Assembly (NCBI GenBank): GCA_020428565.1
Contig: JAGQMT010000046.1
Span: 1-5,188, forward strand
Source: Candidatus Saccharimonadota bacterium
GTDB lineage: Bacteria; Patescibacteriota; Saccharimonadia; Saccharimonadales; JACDBH01
Length of the DNA stretch: 5,188 nt
Reading direction: 5' to 3'
In this document: in pieces, positions 1 to 5,188 of the stretch
Numbering within the stretch: the first letter of the stretch is position 1
How the letters are laid out: each line of letters opens with the position of its first letter
Notes under the pieces: generated by a model
What the model saw: only the letters and a program-made list of their open reading frames with translations
The model's database searches: none
Told to the model about the DNA's origin: nothing
Translations under genes and position numbers: made by a program

Positions 1-1
1 C

Positions 2-967
2 AATCTAGTAGCCGTTATCTCTGACGGTTCTGCGGTACTTGGACTAGGTGATATTGGACCACATGGTGCTATGCCTGTTATGGAAGGCAAAGCGATGCTT
101 TTTAAGCATTTTGCCGATATTGATGCTGTACCGATTGTTCTTGACGTACACGACACAGAAGGCATAATATCAGCAATCAAGGCCATAGCTCCTTCTTTTG
201 GAGGCATTAATCTAGAAGACATAGCTGCTCCAAAGTGTTTTGAGATAGAAGAAAGACTAAAGGCAGAATTGAACATACCCGTCATGCACGACGACCAGCA
301 CGGCACAGCCATAGTTACGCTAGCCGGCCTAATCAATGCAGCTAAAGTTACTGGCCGAAACTTAGACGACACCAGAATAGTCGTCGTTGGTGCTGGCGCT
401 GCAGGAACGGCAATCGTCAAACTGCTTAGTCTGTATACTGACGCAGAGATCATAGCCGTCGATAGCAAAGGAATTATTAGTCAAGATCGATCAGACATCA
501 ATGAAGAGAAGCGCGCCTTACTCAACTACACTAATCCAGAAAATATCAATGGTTCACTAGAACACGCCCTGACAAGTGCAGATATTTTCATCGGCGTCTC
601 CAAGGCCGGACTACTTACTCGTGAGATGATCAAAATAATGTCACACGATCCCATAATCTTCGCCATGGCCAATCCCGAACCTGAAATCTTACCTGACCTA
701 GCCAAAGAAGCGGGCGCAGCAGTTGTCGCAACAGGCAGAAGTGATTTTCCCAATCAAGTCAATAATTCCTTGGGATTTCCGGGTATATTTAGAGGTGCCC
801 TAGATAATGGTGTAAACCAAATCACTGATAAACATAAAATAGCCGCTGCCGAAGCACTTGCAAACTTGGTAACCGAGCCAACCGCATCTAGGATAATTCC
901 CGGACCGTTTGACGAAGGCGTCGTACAGGCCGTAGCTGGTGTATTTGCCAAAACCGAAGAAGTCTAG
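2..967 (+). CDS. Malic enzyme (malate to pyruvate), 5'-truncated by window edge
   Basis: Catalyses oxidative decarboxylation of malate to pyruvate and CO2 with reduction of NAD(P)+, in the cytoplasm. The frame is open from base 2, so the ATG at base 71 is internal. The 321 residues seen are the C-terminal part of a short bacterial malic enzyme (family usually near 400 aa); the N-terminal part with the catalytic Tyr lies outside. Visible motifs in order: DGSAVLGLGDIGP (fragment residues about 8-20), MPVMEGKA with the catalytic-type Lys (about residue 30), INLEDI with the metal-binding Glu-Asp pair, PVMHDDQHGTA, the Rossmann loop VVVGAGAAGTA, FAMANPEPEI, the FPNQVNNSLGFPGIFRGA nicotinamide-site motif, and the C-terminal IIPGPFD. 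The stop is TAG at 965-967. The Asp after the second Rossmann strand (AVDSKG) does not by itself settle NAD versus NADP preference. No frame damage is seen. In Saccharibacteria-like fermenters this enzyme would feed pyruvate and reducing power; that role is inferred. Confidence 0.96.
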   Translation, partial: NLVAVISDGSAVLGLGDIGPHGAMPVMEGKAMLFKHFADIDAVPIVLDVHDTEGIISAIKAIAPSFGGINLEDIAAPKCFEIEERLKAELNIPVMHDDQHGTAIVTLAGLINAAKVTGRNLDDTRIVVVGAGAAGTAIVKLLSLYTDAEIIAVDSKGIISQDRSDINEEKRALLNYTNPENINGSLEHALTSADIFIGVSKAGLLTREMIKIMSHDPIIFAMANPEPEILPDLAKEAGAAVVATGRSDFPNQVNNSLGFPGIFRGALDNGVNQITDKHKIAAAEALANLVTEPTASRIIPGPFDEGVVQAVAGVFAKTEEV

Positions 968-974
968 CTTAAAT
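945..974 (+). promoter_or_regulatory. Candidate promoter for the small membrane gene
   Basis: TTGCCA (945-950, five of six matches to the -35 consensus) is followed after 18 nt by TTAAAT (969-974, four of six to the -10). It overlaps the end of the malic enzyme gene. The ATG at 986 begins 11 nt after the -10, giving a leader of only a few nucleotides. This resembles the other promoters in the window but with a longer spacer and a weaker -10, so it is tentative. Confidence 0.35.
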
Positions 975-985
975 TGCATAGAGGC

Positions 986-1394
986 ATGACAAATGAACAT
1001 CAAAAAGTACTGATTGATTGGTACTTATATACCAGAACAGAGGACCCAAAAGCTCCACGTTTTTGCCTATAACTCCTTACTCTTGATATATGCTTTTGTT
1101 GCATTTACAGTCATAATACTGGCCAGTAGTGCGCTCTACGCATTGGATGCACTAGGGGTAGTGCTAGTCGCATATACCGCACTGGTCTCGATACTATGGC
1201 CTGTATTATCTTTCATACTCATGGTGATCTGTGCCGTAAATTACTTTCGGAAAAAACAGCACTTACAGATCAGATACAATCAGAATCCTACGACTAGGAC
1301 AACAATCACGGTGATGACAAGCACAATATGGCGGGGAGAGGCTCGAGAACATTCTCGGACATGTCATACCGACAAAACCCTCTCCGCCATGTGA
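986..1394 (+). CDS. Small two-helix membrane protein, unknown function, probably frameshifted
   Basis: I do not recognise the family. The longest uninterrupted frame runs from a TTG at 1014 to TGA at 1392-1394 (126 aa). It has two hydrophobic segments (about residues 21-43 and 49-77) and a basic segment (FRKKQ) after the second, so an inner-membrane protein is likely. I doubt the TTG start: it lacks a ribosome binding site, and an ATG at 986 in another frame gives a natural-looking hydrophilic N-terminus (MTNEHQKVLIDWYLYTRTED, then PKAPRF). It meets the membrane frame exactly at the T5 run 1060-1064. Removing one T joins them as PKAPRF-AYNSLLLIYAF. Near the end, adding one A to the A6 run 1251-1256 would give FRKKTALTDQIQSESYD with a TAG at 1295-1297, instead of a Thr/Arg-rich tail that runs through a strong hairpin. 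Two homopolymer indels suggest a decaying gene or assembly error. A programmed shift is possible but unsupported. Confidence 0.55.
1328..1390. other. Long imperfect hairpin with internal stem, possible structured RNA or 3'-end element
   Basis: The left arm ATGGCGG (1328-1334) pairs with CCGCCAT (1384-1390), and AGAGG (1337-1341) pairs with CCTCT (1379-1383), leaving a two-G bulge at 1335-1336: twelve base pairs in total. Inside the loop, CGAGA (1344-1348) pairs with TCTCG (1353-1357) around ACAT, and GACATGTC (1358-1365) is a perfect palindrome. No T-tract follows on either strand, so it is not a standard intrinsic terminator. It lies between converging genes and could protect 3' ends, be a small RNA, or be a repeat unit. 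It overlaps the tail of the long membrane reading frame. Confidence 0.45.
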
Positions 1395-1477
1395 CTGCAA
1401 TATTCACTCACTCTATCCACCCAAGCATCATTTTGTCGCTAAAACCACTATCGATTACTAAGACTTTTTAACCATTT

Positions 1478-1709
1478 CTATTTCTGGCAATAGTTTGATG
1501 CCCTGTTATCATCATACTGTTCTGGAGTTTCTATACCTGTTTTCTCAAAACCATATTTTTCATATAGTCTAATTGCTCTTTCGTTATAACTTACCACGTG
1601 CAAATATATGTCTTCGCTAGTTCCGTGCCAATCCAGAGTATTTTGCAATAATAGACTACCTATACCCATATTTTGATATTCAGGATCTACATAAAGCGCA
1701 CCGACACGA
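1478..1709 (-). pseudogene. GNAT-family N-acetyltransferase, C-terminal remnant cut by an IS end
   Basis: About 77 codons of the C-terminal half of a GNAT acyl-CoA-dependent acetyltransferase survive. The acetyl-CoA loop is clear: VGALYVDPEYQ, then the R/Q-x-x-G-x-G form QNMGIG, then SLLLQ. Further on is the motif B segment NERAIRLYEKYGFEKTG. The frame ends with TAG at 1478-1480. An ATG at 1669 exists inside the frame but falls in the middle of the CoA-binding motif, so it is not a real start; codons continue upstream to about 1709, where the sequence switches to the IS terminal repeat. The N-terminal half is not found elsewhere in the window. Complete relatives are usually 140-180 aa, so the product should be inactive. 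The substrate cannot be inferred. Confidence 0.85.
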
Positions 1710-1721
1710 TGTCAAGCTCCC
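1710..1721. repeat. Terminal inverted repeat of the IS remnant (single copy)
   Basis: TGTCAAGCTCCC starts with the TG dinucleotide of IS3-type ends and contains the transposase stop codon (TGA on the minus strand, 1712-1714). Only one copy is present, so the assignment rests on position and form and not on a matched pair. Confidence 0.55.
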
Positions 1722-2023
1722 ATTTTCCCGAACACCGCATACACTCTAGACTTAGGTTTGCTTAGGCTTTTAGCATAGTCTCTCGGTGACAACTTTAAAG
1801 ACGTATGGATACGCCCATTGTTGTAATACGCTATAGCATTGGCTATGCCAATATATAACTCGTCTATATTCTGGTAGTTGGCCAATGAACCAAGTTCTTC
1901 CTTTATGCTCTTTATACATCTTTCCATGTACCCATTCTGCCAGGGTCTACCGGGGTGGCTGGCACTTAAGGCTATGTTAAATCTTTGGCATGTGTCTTGA
2001 TGTCTTTGGCTTAAATACTCACT
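1712..2023 (-). pseudogene. IS3-family transposase, C-terminal fragment of the DDE integrase core
   Basis: About 103 codons remain, starting at SEYLSQRHQ (the tail of the D-x-G-S-E-Y motif around the second catalytic Asp). They continue through SHPGRPWQNGYMERCIKSIK, whose Glu in NGYMER is the third DDE acid, to AIAYYNNGRIHTSLKLSPRDYA, the usual rve-domain C-terminus. The ATG at 1927 is internal to the Glu motif and is not a start. The frame stops upstream at TGA 2024-2026, which sits where the family has Gly (G-S-E-Y), and a TAA follows at 2045-2047. The first catalytic Asp and the N-terminal DNA-binding region are missing, so no active transposase can be made. It overlaps the last codons of the nucleotidyltransferase in another frame on the same strand. 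Confidence 0.88.
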
Positions 2024-2838
2024 TCACTTGTCATTAGCTCAGACTTATCCTTAGCCAAATAAGTCGAACTACTGAACATAACATCTAGGCGCTCTCCGAT
2101 GTCGGTAATCTCACGATGAAAGTGCTCGATATTTTGCTCTGTCCATGTCCTATTCATAGCAGAACAAAGTTCGTCAAACAAAGTAATGTACTCTGGCGTA
2201 TATTGCTCAACACCAGCTCTGTACTCAGTCATCTTCCGTTCGTATTTTGCACCATTAATCATGGCAATACCGTAGATTGCTCGCATTGCCATCTTGGATA
2301 TCCATCTAGAATTAGTGCTTATCCTATCTTCAGAAAAAGCCCAATCAACATGACCGCATAACCCACCGTTAAGCAGCCTCACCAACTCAAGCTTTGTGTC
2401 CGGAACGGCAAAAGACAGGTCATAAGATTTGTCTCCCAGTACCTGAATTGCATCCGTAGCTAGTATAAATACAGATTTTTGCTTTTGAGCTTTATGGATA
2501 TCATCCTCAGACAATGCAAAGACATCAAGTCTAGTAATACCTAGATTTTGCCATTTGGGCTCTAATTCTGCTAAACGTTCCTGTAGCTCGGATGCTTGAC
2601 CACGTTCAATGCCACTCTTGATGATGGCTACAAAATCAGCATCACTAGAGCCTGGTCGAAAATCACCCCTGGGAATACTACCCTCCCAAAATAAAGCTCC
2701 TATATTACCTGAGCCGTAAGCTTGCTCTACCTTATCCCAGATATCATTAGGTAAAGGCAAGTAGTCTTCAGGGATTTTTTCTAATCTGGCAAGGTTTTCT
2801 ATATTTAGCATATCTGCATCACCGACATTAATTTCCAT
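2011..2838 (-). CDS. Nucleotidyltransferase-fold protein (aminoglycoside-adenylyltransferase-like), C-terminus rewritten by IS
   Basis: A 275-aa cytoplasmic protein of the polymerase-beta-like nucleotidyltransferase superfamily, which transfers an NMP group to a small molecule or macromolecule. The active-site pattern is GSIPRGDF-RPGSSDADF: Gly53-Ser54 followed by metal-binding Asp66 and Asp68. A third carboxylate is probably Asp105 in RLDVFAL. Residues about 150-265 are mostly helical in character, as in aminoglycoside nucleotidyltransferases, but I cannot name a substrate, so resistance is only one possibility. The ATG at 2838 is chosen because a strong -10 sits 7 nt upstream; Met10 is a less likely alternative. 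The stop TAA (2011-2013) lies inside sequence that reads as transposase in another frame. The last five or so residues (about SEVSI) are therefore probably IS-derived, and the native C-terminus may be lost. Its spacing from pilB and its own promoter suggest independent transcription. Confidence 0.85.
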   Translation of the reverse strand: MEINVGDADMLNIENLARLEKIPEDYLPLPNDIWDKVEQAYGSGNIGALFWEGSIPRGDFRPGSSDADFVAIIKSGIERGQASELQERLAELEPKWQNLGITRLDVFALSEDDIHKAQKQKSVFILATDAIQVLGDKSYDLSFAVPDTKLELVRLLNGGLCGHVDWAFSEDRISTNSRWISKMAMRAIYGIAMINGAKYERKMTEYRAGVEQYTPEYITLFDELCSAMNRTWTEQNIEHFHREITDIGERLDVMFSSSTYLAKDKSELMTSEVSI

Positions 2839-2845
2839 GATTAAA

Positions 2846-2873
2846 ATTATACACTAAACATAGTTGACCACAA
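2846..2873 (-). promoter_or_regulatory. Promoter of the nucleotidyltransferase gene, leaderless type
   Basis: On the minus strand, TTGTGG (2868-2873) and a perfect TATAAT (2846-2851) are separated by 16 nt. Only seven bases lie between the -10 and the ATG at 2838, so transcription would start at or within a base or two of the AUG and leave no room for a ribosome binding site. The -35 is weak and the -10 is strong. Confidence 0.7.
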
Positions 2874-2976
2874 CAGAGTAGTGACCTTAAGCCAAGGTAG
2901 CTTGTTCCATAAAAAACTCTGCGTTGACCAAACATTCTTCAATCGTTAATCTCTAATCCCCAATCATTGTCTTGCA

Positions 2977-4587
2977 CTAGCCGACAACACGGTAGACCTC
3001 TTCTAGAGTAGTCTCTCCAGCGATAACCTTGAGAATACCCTTTTGCTCCATGGTAAGCATGCCATCTTTTGAAGCAGCGGCCTCTAATTGCTGTGCGGTT
3101 AGAGTTTCTGGCGGATTTTCTAACAGATTTCGCACCGTATTAGTCATCCTAAACTGCTCACGTAATACGATTCTGCCTGAATAGCCATACGGATTCTCTG
3201 GTGACGTGCCCGCATCATACAATTTGAGCCCCTCTAGATTAGGCTTGGCAACAGACTCTGGAAAGCCACTGACAACTTCATAAATCTTGCGAAGCTCCAC
3301 CTCTGTAGGGTCACGCTGAATCTTTAAAGCGTCGTCTAGTTTGCGGACTAACCTCTGACCCATTACTAATCTAATAGCTGAGACAAACAGTGGGTTTTTG
3401 CCAATTATTTCCTCCATCCTAACTAGAGCAGCTGCGGCAGATGAGGCGTGGAATGTACTAAGCACTAAATGCCCGGTCATTGAGGCCTGCAACGCAGTTT
3501 TGGCTGTTTCGTTATCACGAATCTCACCAACCATTACGATATCTGGATCCAGGCGTAATACAGCCCTAAGTTTTGAGGCAAAACTACCATCATTTCCCGC
3601 AGCATTCGTATCAACTGGAATTTGAGATATACCCGCGAACTGATACTCTACAGGGTCTTCGATTGTGATGATTTTACGCTCTTCGCTATTTAATGTATTC
3701 AGAATAGAATACATAGTCGTAGTCTTACCCGAACCAGTAGGACCAACGACTAATACTAAGCCACTGGGCTTTTCTATGACGGCATCAACGTCGGCTCGCT
3801 CCTCGGGCGTCAATCCTAATCTATCTAGTGAGTAGCTATCCTGATCCATATTAAACAATCGCATCACCACATCCACGCCATTGACGGTCGGTACGGTCTC
3901 TAAACGAACGTTAACCTTGACCACCCTACCATCAGCCATCTTAAGATCCTGTGAAATATGACCCTGTTGGGCATCAGGATCGGCGCTTGATATATTACCA
4001 GCACTCGCAATGACCCCTAGTAGTGTCCTATACCTATCATGGTTCAGTGTGCCAATTGGATGTAAAACACCGTCAATCCTAAAGCGCAAACGTACTTCAT
4101 TTCGCTGTGCTTCAATATGAATATCACTGGCGTTTAGATTATGAGCCTGCTCAACTAAGTACGCTAGCATGTCGTCGGGACGAATCTCTAACAACATCCG
4201 GGAAACCCTCTGTACTAGCCCCTCGTCAGTTGCAGTATCCTTGATATTTATATCTTCATAAACAACTTTTTTAGGCGGATCATACAATAACATATAATCC
4301 CTGTAACCAGCATCGGATATTAAAGCGAACTCTATTTGATAGTCACTAAAGCGCTGTGCTATTTGCTTCATAGTTGCCTGTGAGGTAGTATTCGTGACAC
4401 CGAATACTACCTTTTTCTGCTCTACGGTCAACGGTATCATACGAGACTGATGAAGCTCAGTTACACTCAAGAATTGTAGATAAAGCTGTCTGTTCGGCAT
4501 CTTGGTCGTATCAATATATTGCATATTTAGAATATGCGCTCGTCGAGCCGTGTTTTGCTCTTCTATTAATCTTCCATCCTGTGCCAT
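2977..4587 (-). CDS. pilB: Type IV pilus assembly ATPase PilB/GspE, without the tetracysteine zinc motif
   Basis: A cytoplasmic hexameric secretion ATPase that powers pilin polymerisation at the inner membrane. The 536-aa product has an N-terminal MshEN-like domain (about residues 30-115), a linker and N2 domain (about 125-245), and the AAA+-like core. The core shows Walker A GPTGSGKTTT with Lys288, the Asp box TIEDPVEY (about 308-315), Walker B DPDIVMVGEIRD with Glu355, and the His box TGHLVLSTFH (371-380). VGEIRD and the N-terminal domain favour PilB/GspE over PilT. Classical PilB has CxxC pairs near 416-421 and just before the GY-x-GR motif; here those places read RKLDDALK and AGTSPENPYGYSGR, with no cysteine. 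The start ATG at 4587 lies nine bases from a perfect -10. No other pilus gene is adjacent in the window, so partners (PilC, PilT, prepilins) must lie elsewhere. The divergent neighbour is an RNA methyltransferase; the downstream nucleotidyltransferase is unrelated. Confidence 0.95.
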   Translation of the reverse strand: MAQDGRLIEEQNTARRAHILNMQYIDTTKMPNRQLYLQFLSVTELHQSRMIPLTVEQKKVVFGVTNTTSQATMKQIAQRFSDYQIEFALISDAGYRDYMLLYDPPKKVVYEDINIKDTATDEGLVQRVSRMLLEIRPDDMLAYLVEQAHNLNASDIHIEAQRNEVRLRFRIDGVLHPIGTLNHDRYRTLLGVIASAGNISSADPDAQQGHISQDLKMADGRVVKVNVRLETVPTVNGVDVVMRLFNMDQDSYSLDRLGLTPEERADVDAVIEKPSGLVLVVGPTGSGKTTTMYSILNTLNSEERKIITIEDPVEYQFAGISQIPVDTNAAGNDGSFASKLRAVLRLDPDIVMVGEIRDNETAKTALQASMTGHLVLSTFHASSAAAALVRMEEIIGKNPLFVSAIRLVMGQRLVRKLDDALKIQRDPTEVELRKIYEVVSGFPESVAKPNLEGLKLYDAGTSPENPYGYSGRIVLREQFRMTNTVRNLLENPPETLTAQQLEAAASKDGMLTMEQKGILKVIAGETTLEEVYRVVG

Positions 4588-4596
4588 TTGATTATT

Positions 4597-4624
4597 ATTA
4601 TACCTACTTTTGCCGAAGACTCAA
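4597..4624 (-). promoter_or_regulatory. pilB promoter, leaderless type
   Basis: On the minus strand, TTGAGT (4619-4624) and a perfect TATAAT (4597-4602) are 16 nt apart. Nine A/T-rich bases (AATAATCAA) precede the pilB ATG, so the transcript would have a leader of about 0-3 nt. No purine-rich ribosome binding site is present. Confidence 0.75.
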
Positions 4625-4636
4625 GCCGTCTATGTT

Positions 4637-4664
4637 TTGGCCAATCTTCTGATTGTCATATTAT
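4637..4664 (+). promoter_or_regulatory. Promoter of the RNA methyltransferase gene, leaderless type
   Basis: TTGGCC (4637-4642) and TATTAT (4659-4664) are 16 nt apart, and the ATG at 4671 follows after six bases. Transcription would start at or just inside the AUG. The -35 is weak. It lies back to back with the pilB promoter in the 83-bp divergent gap, with 12 bp between the two -35 elements, so their activities could interfere. Confidence 0.6.
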
Positions 4665-4670
4665 GTATGT

Positions 4671-5165
4671 ATGCGAAAAATATATATCATAGCTCACGAT
4701 ATGCGAAGCACTCATAACGTCGGTTCATTATTCAGGACGGCTGAAGGGCTAGGTATTGATAAGTTATTCCTAACTGGATATACACCATACCCCAAGACCA
4801 TTGCCGACACCAGATTACCCCATATTGCCAACAAACTTGATAGCCAAATTCAAAAAACCTCCCTAAATGCTCAACACAGTCTAGATTGGCAGTATCAAGA
4901 AAGTGTCAAGGATGTCATTGCTAGTTTGAGGAAAGCTGGGGTTAAGATTGTAGCACTTGAGCAAACCGACACTGCTGTTGCTCTGCATAGATACCAAACA
5001 CAAGGCGATATTGCCATCATCTTGGGTACAGAAGTCACTGGTCTACCAAAAGAGATATTACAACTGACAGACGAACAAATCATCATACCGATGTTCGGCA
5101 AAAAAGAATCATTTAATGTTGTCCAGGCCGCCGCCATGGCTATGTATCAACTACGCTTCTATTAA
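4671..5165 (+). CDS. SpoU/TrmH-family RNA 2'-O-methyltransferase
   Basis: A 164-aa SPOUT-fold (trefoil-knot) enzyme that would transfer methyl from S-adenosylmethionine to a ribose 2'-OH in tRNA or rRNA. Motif 1 is DMRSTHNVGSLFRTAEGLG, with Asn16 and the catalytic-type Arg22. Motif 2 is IILGTEVTGLP with Glu121. Motif 3 is IPMFGKKESFNVVQAAAMAMY, with Asn149 in the knot. Motif 3 has SFNVV where the family usually has SLNVS. There is no N-terminal substrate-binding extension, so it resembles minimal TrmH/TrmL-type enzymes, but the target nucleotide cannot be assigned. The frame also opens at a TTG at 4653, but the -10 box (4659-4664) would then lie inside the gene; the ATG at 4671 fits the promoter and starts directly at the first SPOUT strand (MRKIYIIAHD). 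The stop is TAA at 5163-5165. Confidence 0.92.
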   Translation: MRKIYIIAHDMRSTHNVGSLFRTAEGLGIDKLFLTGYTPYPKTIADTRLPHIANKLDSQIQKTSLNAQHSLDWQYQESVKDVIASLRKAGVKIVALEQTDTAVALHRYQTQGDIAIILGTEVTGLPKEILQLTDEQIIIPMFGKKESFNVVQAAAMAMYQLRFY

Positions 5166-5188
5166 ACCAAAACAAAATATTTTCAAAT

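Larger units (their letters stand above)
1710..2023 (-). mobile_element. IS3-like insertion sequence remnant, one end only
   Basis: This is the 3' portion of an insertion sequence: the transposase C-terminus plus one terminus. The outer end is placed at 1710 because the plus strand there begins TGTCAAGCTCCC. It has the TG...CA terminal form of IS3-type elements, lies beside the transposase stop, and marks exactly where the GNAT gene is interrupted. The inner edge is a break rather than a terminus: transposase similarity fades between about 2024 and 2035 inside the nucleotidyltransferase gene. No partner repeat (GGGAGCTTGACA on the plus strand) and no target duplication were found. The other part of the element, with the rest of the catalytic core, was lost by deletion or recombination. 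Confidence 0.8.

Noticed and set aside
993..1016. ATG at 993 with a GAGG eight bases upstream, followed by an in-frame TGA at 1011: a possible UGA-as-glycine code (as in SR1/Gracilibacteria) or a nonsense mutation.
   Set aside because: The malic enzyme, pilB, nucleotidyltransferase and methyltransferase contain no in-frame TGA over roughly 1,300 codons, so recoding is unlikely. The 986 frame with a T-run indel explains the N-terminus better.
1333..1390. GGAGAGG...CCTCTCC pairing on the minus strand, resembling a tRNA acceptor stem.
   Set aside because: The enclosed sequence is too short and has no recognisable T-loop (TTCGAnnC) or anticodon arm.
1395..1477. Short gap between the membrane gene and the GNAT remnant, checked for a terminator or small gene.
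   Set aside because: No stem followed by a T-tract and no credible short gene was found. CTTTTT at 1464-1469 has no stem in front of it.
2116..2361. A plus-strand open frame of 81 codons inside the nucleotidyltransferase gene.
   Set aside because: It is a shadow of the coding gene on the other strand, with no recognisable motif or start signal.
2887..2952. A 21-codon open stretch on the minus strand after pilB that reads like the end of a protein (LVNAEFFMEQATLA then TAA).
   Set aside because: It is too short, has no start signal and matches no family I know. It could be a relic of a deleted gene but cannot be told from chance.
1..5188. CRISPR arrays, toxin-antitoxin pairs, phage genes or a novel defence system.
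   Set aside because: No spaced direct repeats and no paired small genes are visible. The nucleotidyltransferase was considered as an MNT-type toxin-antitoxin partner, but no adjacent HEPN gene exists.

Overview
The window looks like a compact bacterial chromosome segment. It is moderately AT-rich, and its four main genes have no Shine-Dalgarno sequence at the chosen starts. My best guess is a Patescibacteria (CPR) genome, probably Candidatus Saccharibacteria. I base that on a short-form malic enzyme, a type IV pilus ATPase that lacks the usual zinc-cysteine motif, tight promoters and AUG starts that sit almost on the transcription start. This is an inference: no rRNA or other phylogenetic marker is present. 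The standard genetic code fits, because the four long reading frames contain no in-frame TGA.

Layout from left to right. (1) The C-terminal part of a malic enzyme (+), cut by the window's left edge. (2) A small two-helix membrane protein (+), whose reading frame looks broken at a T5 run and perhaps again at an A6 run. A strong hairpin overlaps or follows its end. (3) A scarred accessory segment on the minus strand: the C-terminal half of a GNAT acetyltransferase, cut at base 1710 by the end of an IS3-like insertion sequence. Only about 315 bp of that element survive (transposase C-terminus plus one terminal repeat). Its broken inner edge runs straight into the 3' end of a nucleotidyltransferase gene, whose stop codon and last residues appear to be IS-derived. 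(4) pilB (-), the type IV pilus extension ATPase. (5) A divergently transcribed SpoU/TrmH-family RNA 2'-O-methyltransferase (+). Their 83-bp shared gap holds two back-to-back promoters.

The genes do not form one pathway. Malic enzyme (malate to pyruvate), pilB (pilus assembly) and the methyltransferase (RNA modification) look like intact core genes, each transcribed alone. The stretch from about 986 to 2838 is accessory DNA showing decay and IS-mediated rearrangement. The most notable themes are a repeated leaderless promoter design (-35, 16-nt spacer, -10, then 6-9 nt to the AUG), the zinc-motif-free PilB, the chimeric nucleotidyltransferase end, and the frameshifted membrane gene with its adjacent structured element. 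I found no convincing novel multi-gene system.
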